Shown here one piece after another: positions 11,522 through 23,833 of a DNA stretch of 64,000 nt. Source of the stretch: Hemibagrus wyckioides. Its lineage: Eukaryota; Chordata; Actinopteri; Siluriformes; Bagridae. Position 1 is the stretch's first letter. Every line of letters starts with the position of its first letter. The translations under genes and the position numbers were made by a program. The notes under the pieces are model-generated. The model was given only the letters and a program-made list of their open reading frames with translations, did no database searches and was not told the DNA's origin. Where the stretch lies: assembly GCF_019097595.1 (NCBI RefSeq), contig NC_080717.1, forward strand, positions 19,208,336 through 19,272,335, read 5' to 3'.

Positions 11522-12519
11522 TCTGGGGAGGAATTCTCTGTGGTGGTTATGACAGGTATTGTATAAGAAGTATAAAACAGTTTACTGTTATTGGAAGCAT
11601 CTCAGCCATGATTATTTTCCTATAACAGCATATCCCTGTCTTATTTTATTAGCCTACCAGAGGCCAGTGTTGTCACAACTGAACATTTTCAGCAGCTACC
11701 ATTTCGCCTTTGCTCACTAAAAAGTGCTGTACTAAAGTGTTCATGTCTTACAAACTAAAATTGGTGATCGGTTCACTTGGTTGACCTTCAATCCTTGACC
11801 ATGGCTTCAGCGTTGGAGATTTATAGAGTGTTACCTTCAGATTTCACATTCACTCAGGGCCAGCAAATAAAATACAGGGCTCTGCTATCCGAGGGTCTTC
11901 AACTTCTAAGAAAAACTTTGAGGTGTTGCAGATGGCAGATGGTGCACACACAATGAAAAATACCATCTCATTTACCCAGCACTGAGTAAAAAACAAAACA
12001 AAACCAAACCAAAAAACGTGTCATACAAAAGTAAGAACTAGCCTTAGAAATAGAGAGATTGAGGTCTACAGTCCTCATACAGGCTATGTGCACTGTGAAT
12101 GAGAAAATGATCACATTCAGTGGGGCATGAAAGAGCATTCTTACATCAGCATTGAAATAACCATATGATTCATTTCACTTATTCATTACCTCCATTAGTT
12201 AACTGGGTTATATTCACATTCTCCTTTTGATCAAGTTGATTGATACGTACTATGAAGTATTCTGCATGTTATTAACCGCCGCTGAATAAGCTGTGGAATC
12301 TGTTCTGCCTGCTCGACTGCTTAACTGAAATAAACCTTGGCATAATTGCAATGGAAGTGTATGGGATGGGGTTGGGGGGGAAAGGGATATGGGGTGTGTG
12401 GCAAATTGAGGTTGTTCAGTGCCCCACAGTCTATTTATAGATGTGCAACGAACTGCTTTATAGAATTGAGGTGAATGTGTACTTGCATGCCTACCCATGT
12501 GGGTGTGCACATGTTTTTT

Positions 12520-12520
12520 T

Positions 12521-12564
<44 letters not shown>
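12520..12564. repeat. (GT)n(GA)n compound microsatellite
   Basis: An alternating GT run switches directly into a GA run of about 14 units. Confidence 0.95.
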
Positions 12565-12566
<2 letters not shown>

Positions 12567-12619
12567 CATACAGCTAATCTAGATACCACAGTTCATCTTT
12601 CAAACACACACTGAAAACA

Positions 12620-13930
12620 CCCCTCACTCTAATTTGTCTGTTTAACAGACAGCCTCACCGGATCGATATGAATGCAATCTACAGCTGTCCTATTGTCTTT
12701 CGCCAGAAGTAATCGGCTAATTAAATTTTGATGTTGAATGAGAAATTGATTCCGTAGACAACATCGTATGTGTTTTACATTTGTCAATGACTGGAGGGTC
12801 TTTAGCGCTTTATAAAGCGCTTGTGCGGCTCCACTAAAACACAGTTGGTGAGTTTTCATTTAATTACTCTTACCTCGGTGAAAATCCCTCACTGCTCTCA
12901 CTCGTTGCTAAGTGAAACCAGGTTTATTGAGTTTGTGCCGTTCTTTACTTGATGATATTTACACATAATGGATTGCCACAATGCCTCATGGAGTACCTCT
13001 TTTATAGATTAGTGCAGAGCCAGGAGACTTAATTGAGGAAATAAAATGAGACTGGTGTGAGGCACTTCACCAGACTTCAAGCCATCTTTCAGAAAGAGCG
13101 GATTCCTCCCGGTGGCGCACAGGCATCCGGCTTGATGGGTAATGACACGAGAACCTCGAAGTATGTTCATAAATTACATCCAGGCTGAGAAGATAAATCA
13201 AATGTGGCCTCATTGTGCAAATACACATTCTTCAGCTGTCAAGGTGACTGCAGATAAAGTAAAGCATTAAATGATTTTCAGCCCAGAATTATTGCCATGC
13301 TGTGTTTAAACCAATGATTGCCAGGAGTGTGGATTTAGAAGGATATGCGAAGAAGCAGACAGCAGTCCTGAATTGCTGTGAATTTGTTGATTATCATGCA
13401 AATCATGCAGAAATCTTCTACTTCTTGTGCATTACCATGCAGAAAGGTTAACCCTAGTAAAATTAGTTTTGTGTATTGTTTCCTTCGAATATCATACATT
13501 GCTTCATTTGATGCAACACATTAATATAGAAAATGATCTTCCTCTTGTGAGTCATCATTAATACTAATTTAATTTCCCTCTTTTCCAGGCAAGCCTTTAA
13601 ATCATTTTTATCCATCCATATTGTATGCATTTAATAGAGCTCTTCTGCTGGTTTAACAACACGCTTAATGGTCAAAACATGAAATCCACCTATTTGACTG
13701 AAATATAATCAGAGACTGATTTTAATTTCATACACTTTCCCCCTAAAGGTATATTCGCAAAATGAAATGGAATGAAAGCTACTACTCATGCAGCTTTAAT
13801 ACTTAATTTTCCCCCATGGGAATAATTAGCAAGTGAACAAAAGATATAATGGCATTATTCCAGTGACTTGGTTGAAGGTTCAAACAATTAGCGAGGCATC
13901 AGATGGTGTGGTCATAAGCATTTTAAAGTA
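12620..13930. promoter_or_regulatory. Candidate cluster of conserved non-coding elements
   Basis: The longest repeat-free, regulatory-looking block in the window. It contains a perfect octamer ATGCAAAT (13396-13403), TAATTA cores (12718-12723 and others), GATAA and TTTATGAC-like sites, a perfect 18-bp palindrome (12804-12821), and many homeodomain-type AATTA/ATTAAT words, with stops in all frames. No exon-like frame or splice pair was seen. The density of such words over 1.3 kb suggests a developmental enhancer cluster. This is inference; a cross-species alignment is the decisive test. Confidence 0.35.
12804..12821. other. Perfect 18-bp palindrome
   Basis: AGCGCTTTATAAAGCGCT equals its own reverse complement. 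Nothing else in its immediate neighbourhood is repetitive, so a dimeric protein-binding site is possible. Confidence 0.6.
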
Positions 13931-14339
13931 CAGATAAGCTGTGATGGCTGAACTCTAGAAACTCTAGCTCTATTGACTTTAAGGATTTAACCAAAGTTTT
14001 AGATTGATTTGTTCCAGGATACAAAAAAAAATACTTTTAGTTTTAAATAAATGGCTTCACACAGTGTGTTAGAGTATAATATAGTTAGGGGCATCTGGTG
14101 TAAATAAGTTAACAGTATTAGGCCATTCAAAATAAAAAGACACCTATTTAAGGTTATTTCAGATTATGTCAGATTATTTACAGTTAATAAATACTTTAAA
14201 GATGATTATTTTGGATTTTTCTGCAACCAAGTGCAACAGCATCACCAGTGGTCTATGAAGTAGCATAGCTGGGTCTGATTTGTTCTTGAGCTGTTCATTA
14301 GTAACAGTCGTGTCAGGTGATTACTCAGAATGAAGCGTC

Positions 14340-14605
14340 TTGATTTCTTGTGCATTTAGCTTGATATTTTCAAACAGATTCACTTATTCATTACAAATCT
14401 GTGCATTGGATGGCACTGCACTGTCCCTTACTACTATACTGCACTGTTTGCACACATGTACTTTATGTAGTATGTATAGTGTACATATCTCTGCGTTGTC
14501 TCTTTTAATTCTGGGTTTTGACTGAGGTCCTGGAGGAACATTGTTTCATTTTGCTGTATACGGCTGAAAAGACAATGAAAGCTTCTTGACTTGACTTGAC
14601 ATGAC
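14340..14605 (+). mobile_element. 3' end of a LINE-like retroelement
   Basis: Contains CACTGCACTGTCCCTTACTA, then TCCTGGAGGAACATTGTTTC, and ends with AAGACAATGAAAGCTTC followed by TTGACTTGACTTGAC. This is the layout of a common teleost LINE 3' UTR with a short tandem tail (TTGAC repeats). No reverse transcriptase frame is present, so this is a 5'-truncated copy. Confidence 0.55.
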
Positions 14606-17600
14606 ACATAAATAACACACCATCAACAGCGATTGAGAAAGCTCATGTGACATATATAAATTGTAATATGGGTGAAAGATTTATCCTTATCCCCCAAAAT
14701 GCATTTCAAGGAGAAAGAAGATATAGATGTAGATAGTCTGAGCACATCAAGGTCCAATCAAAGCTCAAAGGACAAATGACAGGACCATTAGATTAATTAA
14801 TTTGTTCATTTGTTTCTTATCTTAAAAAAATTGGAATCATGATTTCAACTGTATATTTGGCTTTAAGTGTGTCTAGTAGTTTGCTATAACTCTTATTATT
14901 ACATCAATAAGACTTCATGTTATGTGTATTATTCAACCCTAATAAATTCGTTGTTGAGCTGAGGATAAATATTAAGTTTTAGGTCTTCCATCTAATGTCA
15001 CAACCGGCTGTCAATGAATATAGCAAAAGCTGAATATTTATTGTGAAGTCTCATCAGTAATCAATTCACACACTATCCATTGGTTTACCGTTAAACCCAC
15101 AAATTTGTACTCATTGTGGTCACTCCTTCATTGACCCCACCGTCACGGGAAGCTCCTCGAAAATTCAGCGTGACTAACAATCTGTGGTTTGATTTTTATG
15201 AATGTACATTAAGCATATCTACTTCCTATTTTTTGTCTGATGTATGCCATTGTTTATTTACCTAAAGCAGCCAAAGGGTGTGTGTGTCTTTGTGGAGATA
15301 AGCAGGCATCGGCAGGGGACAGATTGGCTGGAGTGCATTAATGTGCGCGAGGTGGCCAGGATCATCCATTTTTCATTAGGCCAGCTTCATGAGTGACATT
15401 TTCAAGTTGGAAATTTGAGACATTTTTGTGGACTGACATTTCATTTCCAGCTCCTCAGTTCATGTAGAAGCCCCTAGTCTCCGAAAAAAAAAAAAAAATA
15501 CCCACAATGCATTGTTTCAGGAGAACATCCCTTTGTGCCAATCTTATTCGGCGATAGTATTATTTGACATTGCCTTGGGCACTGCATATTCAAGTAAATC
15601 ATTCTTGGACCCATTTTAAGTTTCTAACAAGTGACATCCGGTATGAATAGTTGAGAAATCTGATTGGGCTTGAATGACTATGGGAAATATTAAATGTAAC
15701 ACCGTTTCTTTTGTTTTTAAGAAGTAGGACACCAGAAGCAAAATAAGGCACTGAAACACCTGTGATGGGGGAGAAACTATAACTATTTTATACGTTGAAT
15801 AGAAATGGCTGAGAGGCAGTTCGCTGTATGCTGGATACTGGACTAGATTGAATACTGAGTGCACTCTGGTGCACAGCATTTATAAACATGTGCAACAGTG
15901 TGTGTTGTGAGGACATTACTTAAATAGCGGTTTTACAGCTGCCTCTTACATCTAATGGACTCTCACAATATTTATTTCTTGGCTTTCCTGAGGTTTGCCC
16001 ACAGATATGTGTGCAGCCGCACTGCACTGGAGGAAGAAAATGAAGTAATCAATAGACACAAATAAGAGAAATCTTCTAGAGAGAACTTCATCATTCTTTG
16101 TATTAGCTGGGCTCAGCTGTGGATGCCCTGTATTGACATGCTTAACTTGCACATATTGGCTCTAATCTATGGACTTCAGAGAGAACTGAGTGCTCTCTAT
16201 CTGTGTTAGTAAGGTGTACTCTGTAAAAGGCCTTATCTTAATCTTCCCGAAGAGCCACTACGATGTAACACATGCCACATAAATATAACATAAAGAAACA
16301 TCAATATCTCACTTTATTAGGGCTTTGGCTCTTTGTTTATGTCTGCATCCAGCTAATGTAGGGTTTGTGCTAATATACAGGAAATGTATGGTCTTATCTA
16401 CTAACATACAGCGTCAGACCTGTAAAATACTTTAAATCAATCATACAGTATAGACAAATTCCATACATAGGTGCTCACTTTTATTATAGTATCATTTATT
16501 ATATTTTTTTATACACTGCACTGCAATATGGTTATAATAATAATATATTGTTATTATTATTATTATTTTATTTTTTTTATTTATTTATTTATTTTGTTCT
16601 TGTTGAATACTGAAGTCATTTTTTTAATATAATTATTAGAAATTATTATCATAATTATCCCTTATGGTAATTACTTATCATAAGGGATACTGCACTCAGA
16701 ATAGACAACCATTGCTACATATCACCATTGTCACCATTATCACCACTGCTAATCAGCTAGTAATAATACTATATAATGTCAGTTGCTGAGAACTGTGAAT
16801 ATATATCATTGTATTTACCTTGCAAACTATTTTAAGAATCTTTAATTACTCCTGTGATATCTCTATATTGTCTCAGGGATGATGTTAAATTGGTTTAATA
16901 AATTGATCGTGAGCTGACAGGCAAGCAAACACCTACCACCCACCTACCTGTTGATTGGCAATCTCATCTACTTTAATTACATTAATGGCACTTTATTTAG
17001 TGTCAGGTTTATGGAGGGAAATACATAATCACTTTGATCATTCAAATCATTCACACATCAGTCTCTCTAGTCTTATTTCCGGAGGTGAATGTCAGTCATG
17101 CATTAGAACACAAGCCTCAGTGTCATCTCTTCACTCCAGTGATCACTGCTCACTCTTACACTGGTGCTGAAATCATCGCTGGTTAATTCAGTGAGCTGTG
17201 TATTGCTGGCTAATTGTACAGAGTGTCTTAGCTGCCTTCTTTGGTTTTATGATCATATAATGACACAGGTGCATTTTGACAGCTGTATCTGATTACAAAA
17301 CTGAATTGCAAGCTGAATTGATTATGTATTTGTCTCTTTCTCTATGGAATATGTCTAGGTATCCAATCAAGACATTTCACTGTGTAAAGAAGTCATAGTT
17401 AACTACCAAGGTTTCAAACATCTTTAGACAGACTGACTGCTTGTGAAACTGACCCTTAAACATACATAAAACATTCCACAGTGTTTTACTAAAATATATA
17501 TTGATGGTTTCTTAAGTGCTCAAATCATTTAGTGTGTCTTTGGAGGATTATAATGTTAAAAATTGGCTGAGTCTGTCCTTATGTCTGTAGTACATAAGGG

Positions 17601-17670
17601 CATCTAGTGTGTTTTCTTTCCAGAATTCAGTTTCAGAAGCATCCGATGGATTTCTGCAGACCACTACATA
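14606..17670. other. AT-rich unique stretch
   Basis: Includes TTA/TTTA-rich low-complexity sequence at about 16535-16600 and a perfect 11-bp hairpin at 16656-16689 (arms TATCCCTTATG and CATAAGGGATA). No gene recognised. Confidence 0.5.
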
Positions 17671-17746
17671 CACTAATCAGGCATAACATTATGACCACCT
17701 GCCTAATTTTGTGTTGGTCCCTTGCTGACAAAACAGCCCTGACCAG

Positions 17747-18233
17747 TCATGGCATGGAAAGCTGCAAAGTGACTTGTTTGTCCAGGACATCCCACAGACG
17801 CTCGTCTGGATTGAGATCTGGAAAATTTGGAGGCCAAGTCGACACCTCAAATTTGTTGTTGTGCTCATCAAACCATTCCTGAACCATTTTTTGCTTTGTG
17901 GCACGGTGCATTATCCTGCTGAAAGAGGCCACACCCGTCAGGGAATACTGTTTCCATGAAAGGGTGTACATGGTCTGCAACAATGCTAAGGTAGGTGGTA
18001 CGTGTCAAAGTAACGTCCACATGGATGGCAGGACCCAAGGTTTCTCAGCAGACATTGCCCAAAGCATGACACTGCCTCTGCCATCTTGCCTTCTTCCCAT
18101 AGTACATCCCGGTGTCATGTGTTCCCCTGGTAAGTGACACGCACCCGGCCATCCATGTGATGTAAAAGAAAAGGTGATTCATCAGACCAGGACACCTTCT
18201 TCCACTGCTCTGAGGTCTAGTTCTAATGCTCAC
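17747..18233 (-). pseudogene. Tc1 transposase remnant (DDE domain)
   Basis: Two overlapping minus-strand segments show conserved Tc1 blocks. 18233-18045 includes a decayed DExPF-type strand (LMNHLFFYITWMAGCVSLTR) and GKKARWQRQCHALGN, cognate to GRRQGGxGSVMxWG. 17983-17747 includes VQEWFDEHNNKFEV and TWPPNFPDLNPDERLWDVLD, the conserved tail block. The QQDNAPCH-type block with the second catalytic Asp is visible only in another frame, so there is at least one frameshift in the A-rich run before VQEWF. The protein is dead. Confidence 0.85.
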
Positions 18234-18412
18234 ATGCCCATCATTGGCACTTTTGGCAGTGCACAGGGGTCAGCATCCTGACTGGTCTGTGGCTACGCAA
18301 CAAACTGCGATGCACTGTGTATTCTGACACCTTTCTATCAGAACCAGCTTTAACTTCTTCAGCAATTTGAGCAACAGTAGCTCGTCTGTTGCATCAGACC
18401 ACACAGTTTTGG

Positions 18413-19570
18413 CAGTGGTGGGTCGTCAGGGCGTCGTCTCTGCTGGCCTAAACAGCATTGATCTGAATCACTGACTTGCATATGAATATATGTAATATAT
18501 TTTTCCATGAATGTGTATTAAATTATTCCCAATAGTCTATTCTCTACATTTCATAGCTTTTCTCTTGGTTGCGCTGCTTCTAGTAGTGTATATTTATGAT
18601 AAGAGTATTTATCCAATCATATTTAAGCCAGTGGCTGACATCATGTATCGCCAGAGTGAAAATCTGCCGTAAGGCCTTCAGAATCAATAGTGCAGGCGCC
18701 CGTAGCTGAAAATAAGTGGCAATGAAATTGTTATCTTAACCAATCAGATTTCGAGTTGGCGTCACTGGGGCCATCTAGCAGTCATACGATTAAGTCAGCA
18801 ATTTCCCGTCCTTTGATTGGATATTTGGAGCAGTCAGAGGCAGCGAACCGCACATATACATTGTTTCTATATTCGCTGCGTCTCATTTTGGATGCTGCGT
18901 CCTCCAGAGATTGCAGTTTGCTGCATACGTCATCAAGAATGTCTTTTTTGAGAAAAGTAACAGTAATAAAATGGACTATTCCTTGTGAGGTGTGAAATAC
19001 TGTAGACTAATTTCTTTTTTACTTTGTTATTTAACGGTTGATTAGTATCTATTGCTGTGGCGTCCAGGGGCGATTCTAGAATTTTCATTTAAGGGGGGGA
19101 TCAGCCCCCAATGAGGGCATAATAGTAAAAAATAAATAAATAAATAAATGAAATAAAATAAAGGTTTGACTAACAGGGTAGGATGGTAACCTTATTGCAG
19201 CATTACACTGTATTGCATAAATGTGTATAACATTTGAGTACTGAACAAGCCAAATACGAGTCTTCCTGATCACACACACACACACTTGTCCTTTGATCCT
19301 CGCTCTGCGACGCCGCGGTCTGCAGATGAAGAACGCGCTGAAAGACGGGGAAGAGCCGAAGTCTGCCACCGTTTTCGTATGAAATTTAAAGGGGACTGAG
19401 GCCATTACGTATTTGTATACAGGTTATGGAGAATTGCAGAATTTTAGGAGGGCTGAGTAGAAAATGGCCTAGCGATGCCCATGGTAGCGTCATAATGATG
19501 GCATAGAGGTGGATTAATTCAGGAAGGACACCAATGAAGGCCTAGGTGTGAAATGCACAGCCTGCCACTG
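18413..19570. mobile_element. hAT-type non-autonomous transposon nested in the Tc1
   Basis: Ends begin CAGTGGTGGGTCGT (left) and, on the opposite strand, CAGTGGCAGGCTGT (right), a CAGTGG-type inverted repeat of about 14 bp. It is flanked by 8-bp target-site duplications with one mismatch: AGTTTTGG (18405-18412) and AGTGTTGG (19571-19578). An 8-bp duplication and CAGTG ends are hAT hallmarks. No hAT transposase or dimerisation domain is seen. The element itself contains a smaller insertion (19065-19483). Confidence 0.65.
19065..19483. mobile_element. Second hAT-type element nested in the first
   Basis: Left end CAGGGGCGATTCTAGAATTT; right end on the opposite strand CATGGGCATCGCTAGGCCAT, an imperfect inverted repeat. 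The flanks are near-identical octamers GTGGCGTC (19057-19064) and GTAGCGTC (19484-19491), an 8-bp target-site duplication with one mismatch. Length 419 bp, no transposase. A G-run followed by TCAGCCCCC near the left end is typical of this teleost repeat as I recognise it. The family name was not determined. Confidence 0.6.
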
Positions 19571-19805
19571 AGTGTTGGAGATGCTTTGATCCAGTCGTCT
19601 AGCCATCACAATTTGTCCCTTTGTCAAACTCCCTCAAATCCTTACACTTGCCCATTTTTCCGGTTTCTAACACATCAACTTTGAGGACAAAATGTTCACT
19701 TGCTGCCAAATATATCCCACCCACTAACAGGTGCCATGATGAGGAGATTATCAGTGTTATTCACTTCACTTGTCACTGCTCATAATGTTATGCCTGATCA
19801 GTGTA

Positions 19806-21446
19806 TACACAGTAATAGACCACCAGCAGTAAACAGATTAAAGTAATCTTATTGTATTGGACAACTAATAAATAAGCACTAATAGAATCAATGTTTTACT
19901 GTAGTAGGTAAATAGGAATTATTAATTATAAGAGTTAGAATTGCTGACCTTAGTTGGTTGATGAGCATCTCTCACTTGACTGAATGAAGTTAGTTGGATG
20001 AATGATCACTATTGCTAACCAATTAGTAATAACAGTAGTAATAACTCTTTTTAATGTTAGCTAATAGTCTGTTGACTTCTGATTTGAAGCTAGTTAATAG
20101 ATGTTTATAGATGTTTCTTTTTCTACTGATCAGATTAATGTAATTGTTTGGGTACCTTTGAATATTATTATTAAATCTTTTACACTATGGAAATGCAGTT
20201 TGCAGTAAAAGATGCCTTACTGTCTTCTATGTATATGTGTGGTAGGCTGGGATGATTTCACATGGTGAAATATTTTACTATAGGAAATTCAGGATGGTTT
20301 TCTCTTCTGCATGTAAATTTCAAGTTAAAGTGTTTTAGTCGGATTTCCTCCAAGAGCGAGGATTTCATTTCAAGATTCCATTTCAGTTCAACTTCAGAAA
20401 AAAAAAAAAAATATATATATATATATATAAACAATAATGACCTTGAAACATGGAAAGTACATCTTTAGATGCCTACCTTCATGCATAACTTACAGATTAA
20501 TTAGTCAGGTGTTAATTAATTAATTAATTCATTTGTCCTTCCCATAGGGATTTATACATTTCATTTATACCAGTCTAAATATTTAATACATTTATTTTCA
20601 AAACAATTTGAAGAGGGTGCTATAGGAGAAGTAGGTTATTACTGAAACAGCAACACATTGCAGTGCCCTTATGGTTATTTTGATGATAATTCTTCACAAA
20701 TATTGCTCTAACTATCAGACAAAATGCTAGCGGACAACATACTAATGATCGGCAAAGCACAGTGCACCACACTAAAGATCACAGTGCTCCATATGTATGA
20801 AATTGCTTTTGACTACTTCAGGGGGAATTGAAAACTTACAGCGATGTTGCATCATGCCTGACTGATAAGCTGGGCAAGTCTAGTATTCACCCATAACACA
20901 GATCCTGCGACTTCAGTAAAATGGCAAATGGTGACTACTCATGATTAAATGACCAGTAACGAAAATTGGTGAAGTGTGTTCATAGAGGCCACACCCTCAG
21001 ACGACACAGTATTAGTCACAATAGTTAATAATATTACAGACATACAGGGTGTTTCTTTTTTTCTTTTTCTTTTTATTAAAAAAAAAAAAAGCTATTTGAG
21101 GCTGGAAATCCACCACAACCAACAAATCTACTAACACCAAAACATTTCTAGTAGGGAATTAGCTGAAAAACACATGCAAACATAACAAAAAACACGTATT
21201 GCATATCACATTTAAATGTTATACATAAAAGAGGGAAATATCAAGGATGCTTTTAGAAAACACTAAAATATGTGTGTCAGGGGATTGTGACTATTGTATT
21301 TGATAGTTTTAGTTGGAGAGCATGACTATTTGAGTGCAGAAATATATTTATTTATATTTTATTTCATAGAACTGCTTTGTGTGCTGCTTATTTCAACTTA
21401 AGAGGAGCTCCATGTTGAATGAAGTTGAATGGAAATTTTATAAAAA
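19806..21446. other. AT-rich unique stretch
   Basis: Contains poly-A plus (TA)n at 20399-20430 and TTAATTAATTAATT near 20510-20528. A T-rich run at about 21056-21078 faces an A run at 21080-21091. No gene is seen. Confidence 0.5.
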
Positions 21447-21481
21447 TAACAATAATAATAATAATAATAATAATGATCATG

Positions 21482-21523
<42 letters not shown>

Positions 21524-21535
21524 TTCATCATCATC
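21447..21535. repeat. (AAT)n microsatellite, interrupted
   Basis: Long ATA/AAT run with a GATCATGAT interruption and a TCATCA end. It generates an open frame of poly-Asn that is not a gene. Confidence 0.95.
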
Positions 21536-21825
21536 ATCTCTCCATTCTTTTCACCACTTATCCTACTGGGTCAAGTCAGGATGCCAGTCTATCACAGGGC
21601 ACAATCGCACACACACTTACACACCCACACACACATTCACACGCTACAGACAATTTAGAGATGCCAATCAGCCTACAGTGCATGTCTCTGGACTAAGGAA
21701 GGAAACCCCTGAGGCAAGAGGAGAACATGCAAACTTCACACACACACAAGGTGGAGGCAGAAATCGAACCCCTAACCCTTGAGGTGCGAGGTAAATGTAC
21801 AAACCATAAAGCTACTGTGCCCCCC
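21536..21825 (-). mobile_element. tRNA-headed SINE, near full length
   Basis: On the minus strand the head carries a B-box-like GGGTTCGATTTC and a TTAG/TTTGTAC A-box region. It is followed by GTTTGCATGTTCTCCTC, TTAGTCCAGAGACATGCA, a GGCATCTCTAAATTGTC block, and CCCTGTGATAGACTGGCATC. It ends ATAAGTGGTGAAAAGAATGG at the left. The order head-body-tail matches the other copies in this window (30705, 31248, 44091, 45475). It sits between two triplet microsatellites, which may derive from or have attracted the insertion. Confidence 0.7.

Positions 21826-21888
<63 letters not shown>
21826..21888. repeat. (AAC)n(AAT)n compound microsatellite
   Basis: About 10 AAC units switch into about 11 AAT units right after the SINE head. 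Confidence 0.95.
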
Positions 21889-22205
21889 TCTGACAGCTTT
21901 AATTTCTATTAAATCATTAAATATTCCATAAATAATATTTATATGCATACAACTATATTATAAATAACAGTTTCTGTAACTGAGGAAACCCCAGGTGAGG
22001 TTATGACCACAAGACTGCAGTTGAATCCTATGCGGTAGAATGTTCATTAATATTTAGTGAGCTTCATTTCTGAAATCGAGATGACAGGACGGATATAAAC
22101 CAGGTATTTAACGCATAGGTGATGTTCTCCTTCTTACCCTGCTCTGAATGTGTAACTGAAAAAGCGAAGGGATCAGTTTACTTTGTACATCATATCCTCC
22201 ACCAG

Positions 22206-22210
22206 TGTGT

Positions 22211-22242
<32 letters not shown>
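22206..22242. repeat. (TG)n microsatellite
   Basis: Nearly pure TG run with one CT interruption. Confidence 0.95.
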
Positions 22243-23792
22243 TAACTGTGACTATGTGACTTCCGTCACTCTGATCACTATGAACATCTCCATCCGTAAC
22301 CATTATTCCATGGAGTTGTACTTTACTCTGCTCTATACACCAAGTGGAGGATGTAGATGGAGAATATTCTGCAAAAAAAGTGCAGATTTTGTTTGGCCAG
22401 ACCACAGACCTGGCCTTGTCACCTTGCACAAGGTGCAGAGAGTAGGATTGGGTGAGTAAAAATGAGAAGTGACAGGATATTGATTTGCTTATCACCACAG
22501 TGCAGACACACCGGGGTGGAGGGAGTGTGGGGGGTTGCTTATCAGACCTCTGCATCTGATAGAGAGAGAGAAAGTGAGAGAGAAGGAGAGAGAGAGGGGA
22601 GAAAAACAGATTTGTTAGCTGATTGGTTTGCTTCATTTTGGGCCTCGCTTGCTTGCAGTGTGTACTCCTGACAGCCATGCACTCTGGCAGTAAGGGTAAA
22701 AGGAGCTTTCTGTTGTGATAGGATTATTCGCCTAAATACGGTAATTGAAAAAAAAAGAGAGAGAGAGAGACTGCTATCTCTAAATAGTGTTTTCCAATTC
22801 TGCCCGCAATTAGGTGACTTTTAAAAATTTAACACGCAATGTTCAAGGAGAAAAGATCGCCTGCATATAAAAATGTGTCAGAAATAGGGGCAAGACAATT
22901 TTAGCACGGTTATGTGTGTGAGAGAGACAGTTCAGCGAGCTAGATCGGTTGTAGTTCATTTAGGTCAAGTCCAATACAAAGCAGTCAGAAGGGCCTCATT
23001 TACATAAAATGGATTCATTCTTTCTTTACTTTGATCGAAAACTTGGCATAACAATGAGACTTCGAAAATAGACCCTTTTTGACGCTTCAGGTGTTTTCTC
23101 TAATCACACTGAAATGGAAAATGTATTAGATCAATATCGAGCCAGTTGGTGGGCTGCTGTAGTTATTACTCTGCGTGTTCCTTTCTCGAAATCTCCCAAA
23201 CAAGCTGTATATAAGCAATGTTAAAAACATGTTACTGCACAGTCAGACTCTCCACAGGTGTTTGGCAGGGTGGGGATAGCATCCATTATGGATGACATGC
23301 TTTTTAAAATGCATCGTGTAGCAGCACCAGCATGTGACTGGTGGACACCGGGAACTCATTACCCAGTCCTTTCACCCACGGGCTTCCTGGGCTCGTCACG
23401 TTCATTTTCTCTTCCCATTTGTTGGATAACAAATAGTAGTTCAATGCCCAGATGGGGATCGCTACCGTTTTAATAAAAAAGTCTTCTCCTCCATAAGACA
23501 TGACTCCTCTTGGAAGAAACTGCTGCTTAGGTCATGATAGATCTCAGCATTGGTATGCTATAAAGGTTTAACACTCTTTCTTGCACTTGTCAAAATGAAG
23601 TGGAAACTATGGGAAATGAGATGCAGCACGCCTCTCTCTTTGTGCTGTCAGGTGATTAACTGACAGAGGTTGCTGATTCCATTAGGATCATTATGATAAA
23701 AGTGCATGCATTAACATTCCTCTGTTTGCTTTAGAGGAACGAACGAGATTAGGACAGAAAAAAAAAAACATCTACAATATAATACTAATAAG

Positions 23793-23833
<41 letters not shown>
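23793..23833. repeat. (ACT)n microsatellite
   Basis: About 13 perfect ACT/CTA triplets. Confidence 0.95.

Larger units (their letters stand above)
7091..12619. other. Long unique stretch, no gene seen
   Basis: Contains microsatellites (listed separately), A/T homopolymers (for example near 8675-8692 and 8862-8880), and a CTCF-like motif at 11509. The rest is AT-rich sequence with no recognisable transposon, RNA or coding region. Confidence 0.5.
17671..19803 (-). mobile_element. Tc1-type DNA transposon, interrupted by nested hAT elements
   Basis: The left end reads CACTAATCAGGCATAACATT; the right end on the opposite strand reads CACTGATCAGGCATAACATT. Both sit next to TA (17669-17670 and 19804-19805). 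The decayed transposase lies on the minus strand (17747-18233). Tc1 sequence resumes after 19579 with the region that codes for the N-terminal part of the protein. Some internal Tc1 sequence expected between the two parts is missing, so a deletion accompanied or preceded the hAT insertion. Total 2133 bp. Confidence 0.9.

Noticed and set aside
21379..21912. Poly-Asn, poly-Ile and poly-Thr open frames
   Set aside because: Direct translation of (AAT)n and (AAC)n tracts around a SINE.
22190..22678. 162-codon open frame, minus strand
   Set aside because: Much of it is translated TG and GA microsatellite; the rest shows no domain.
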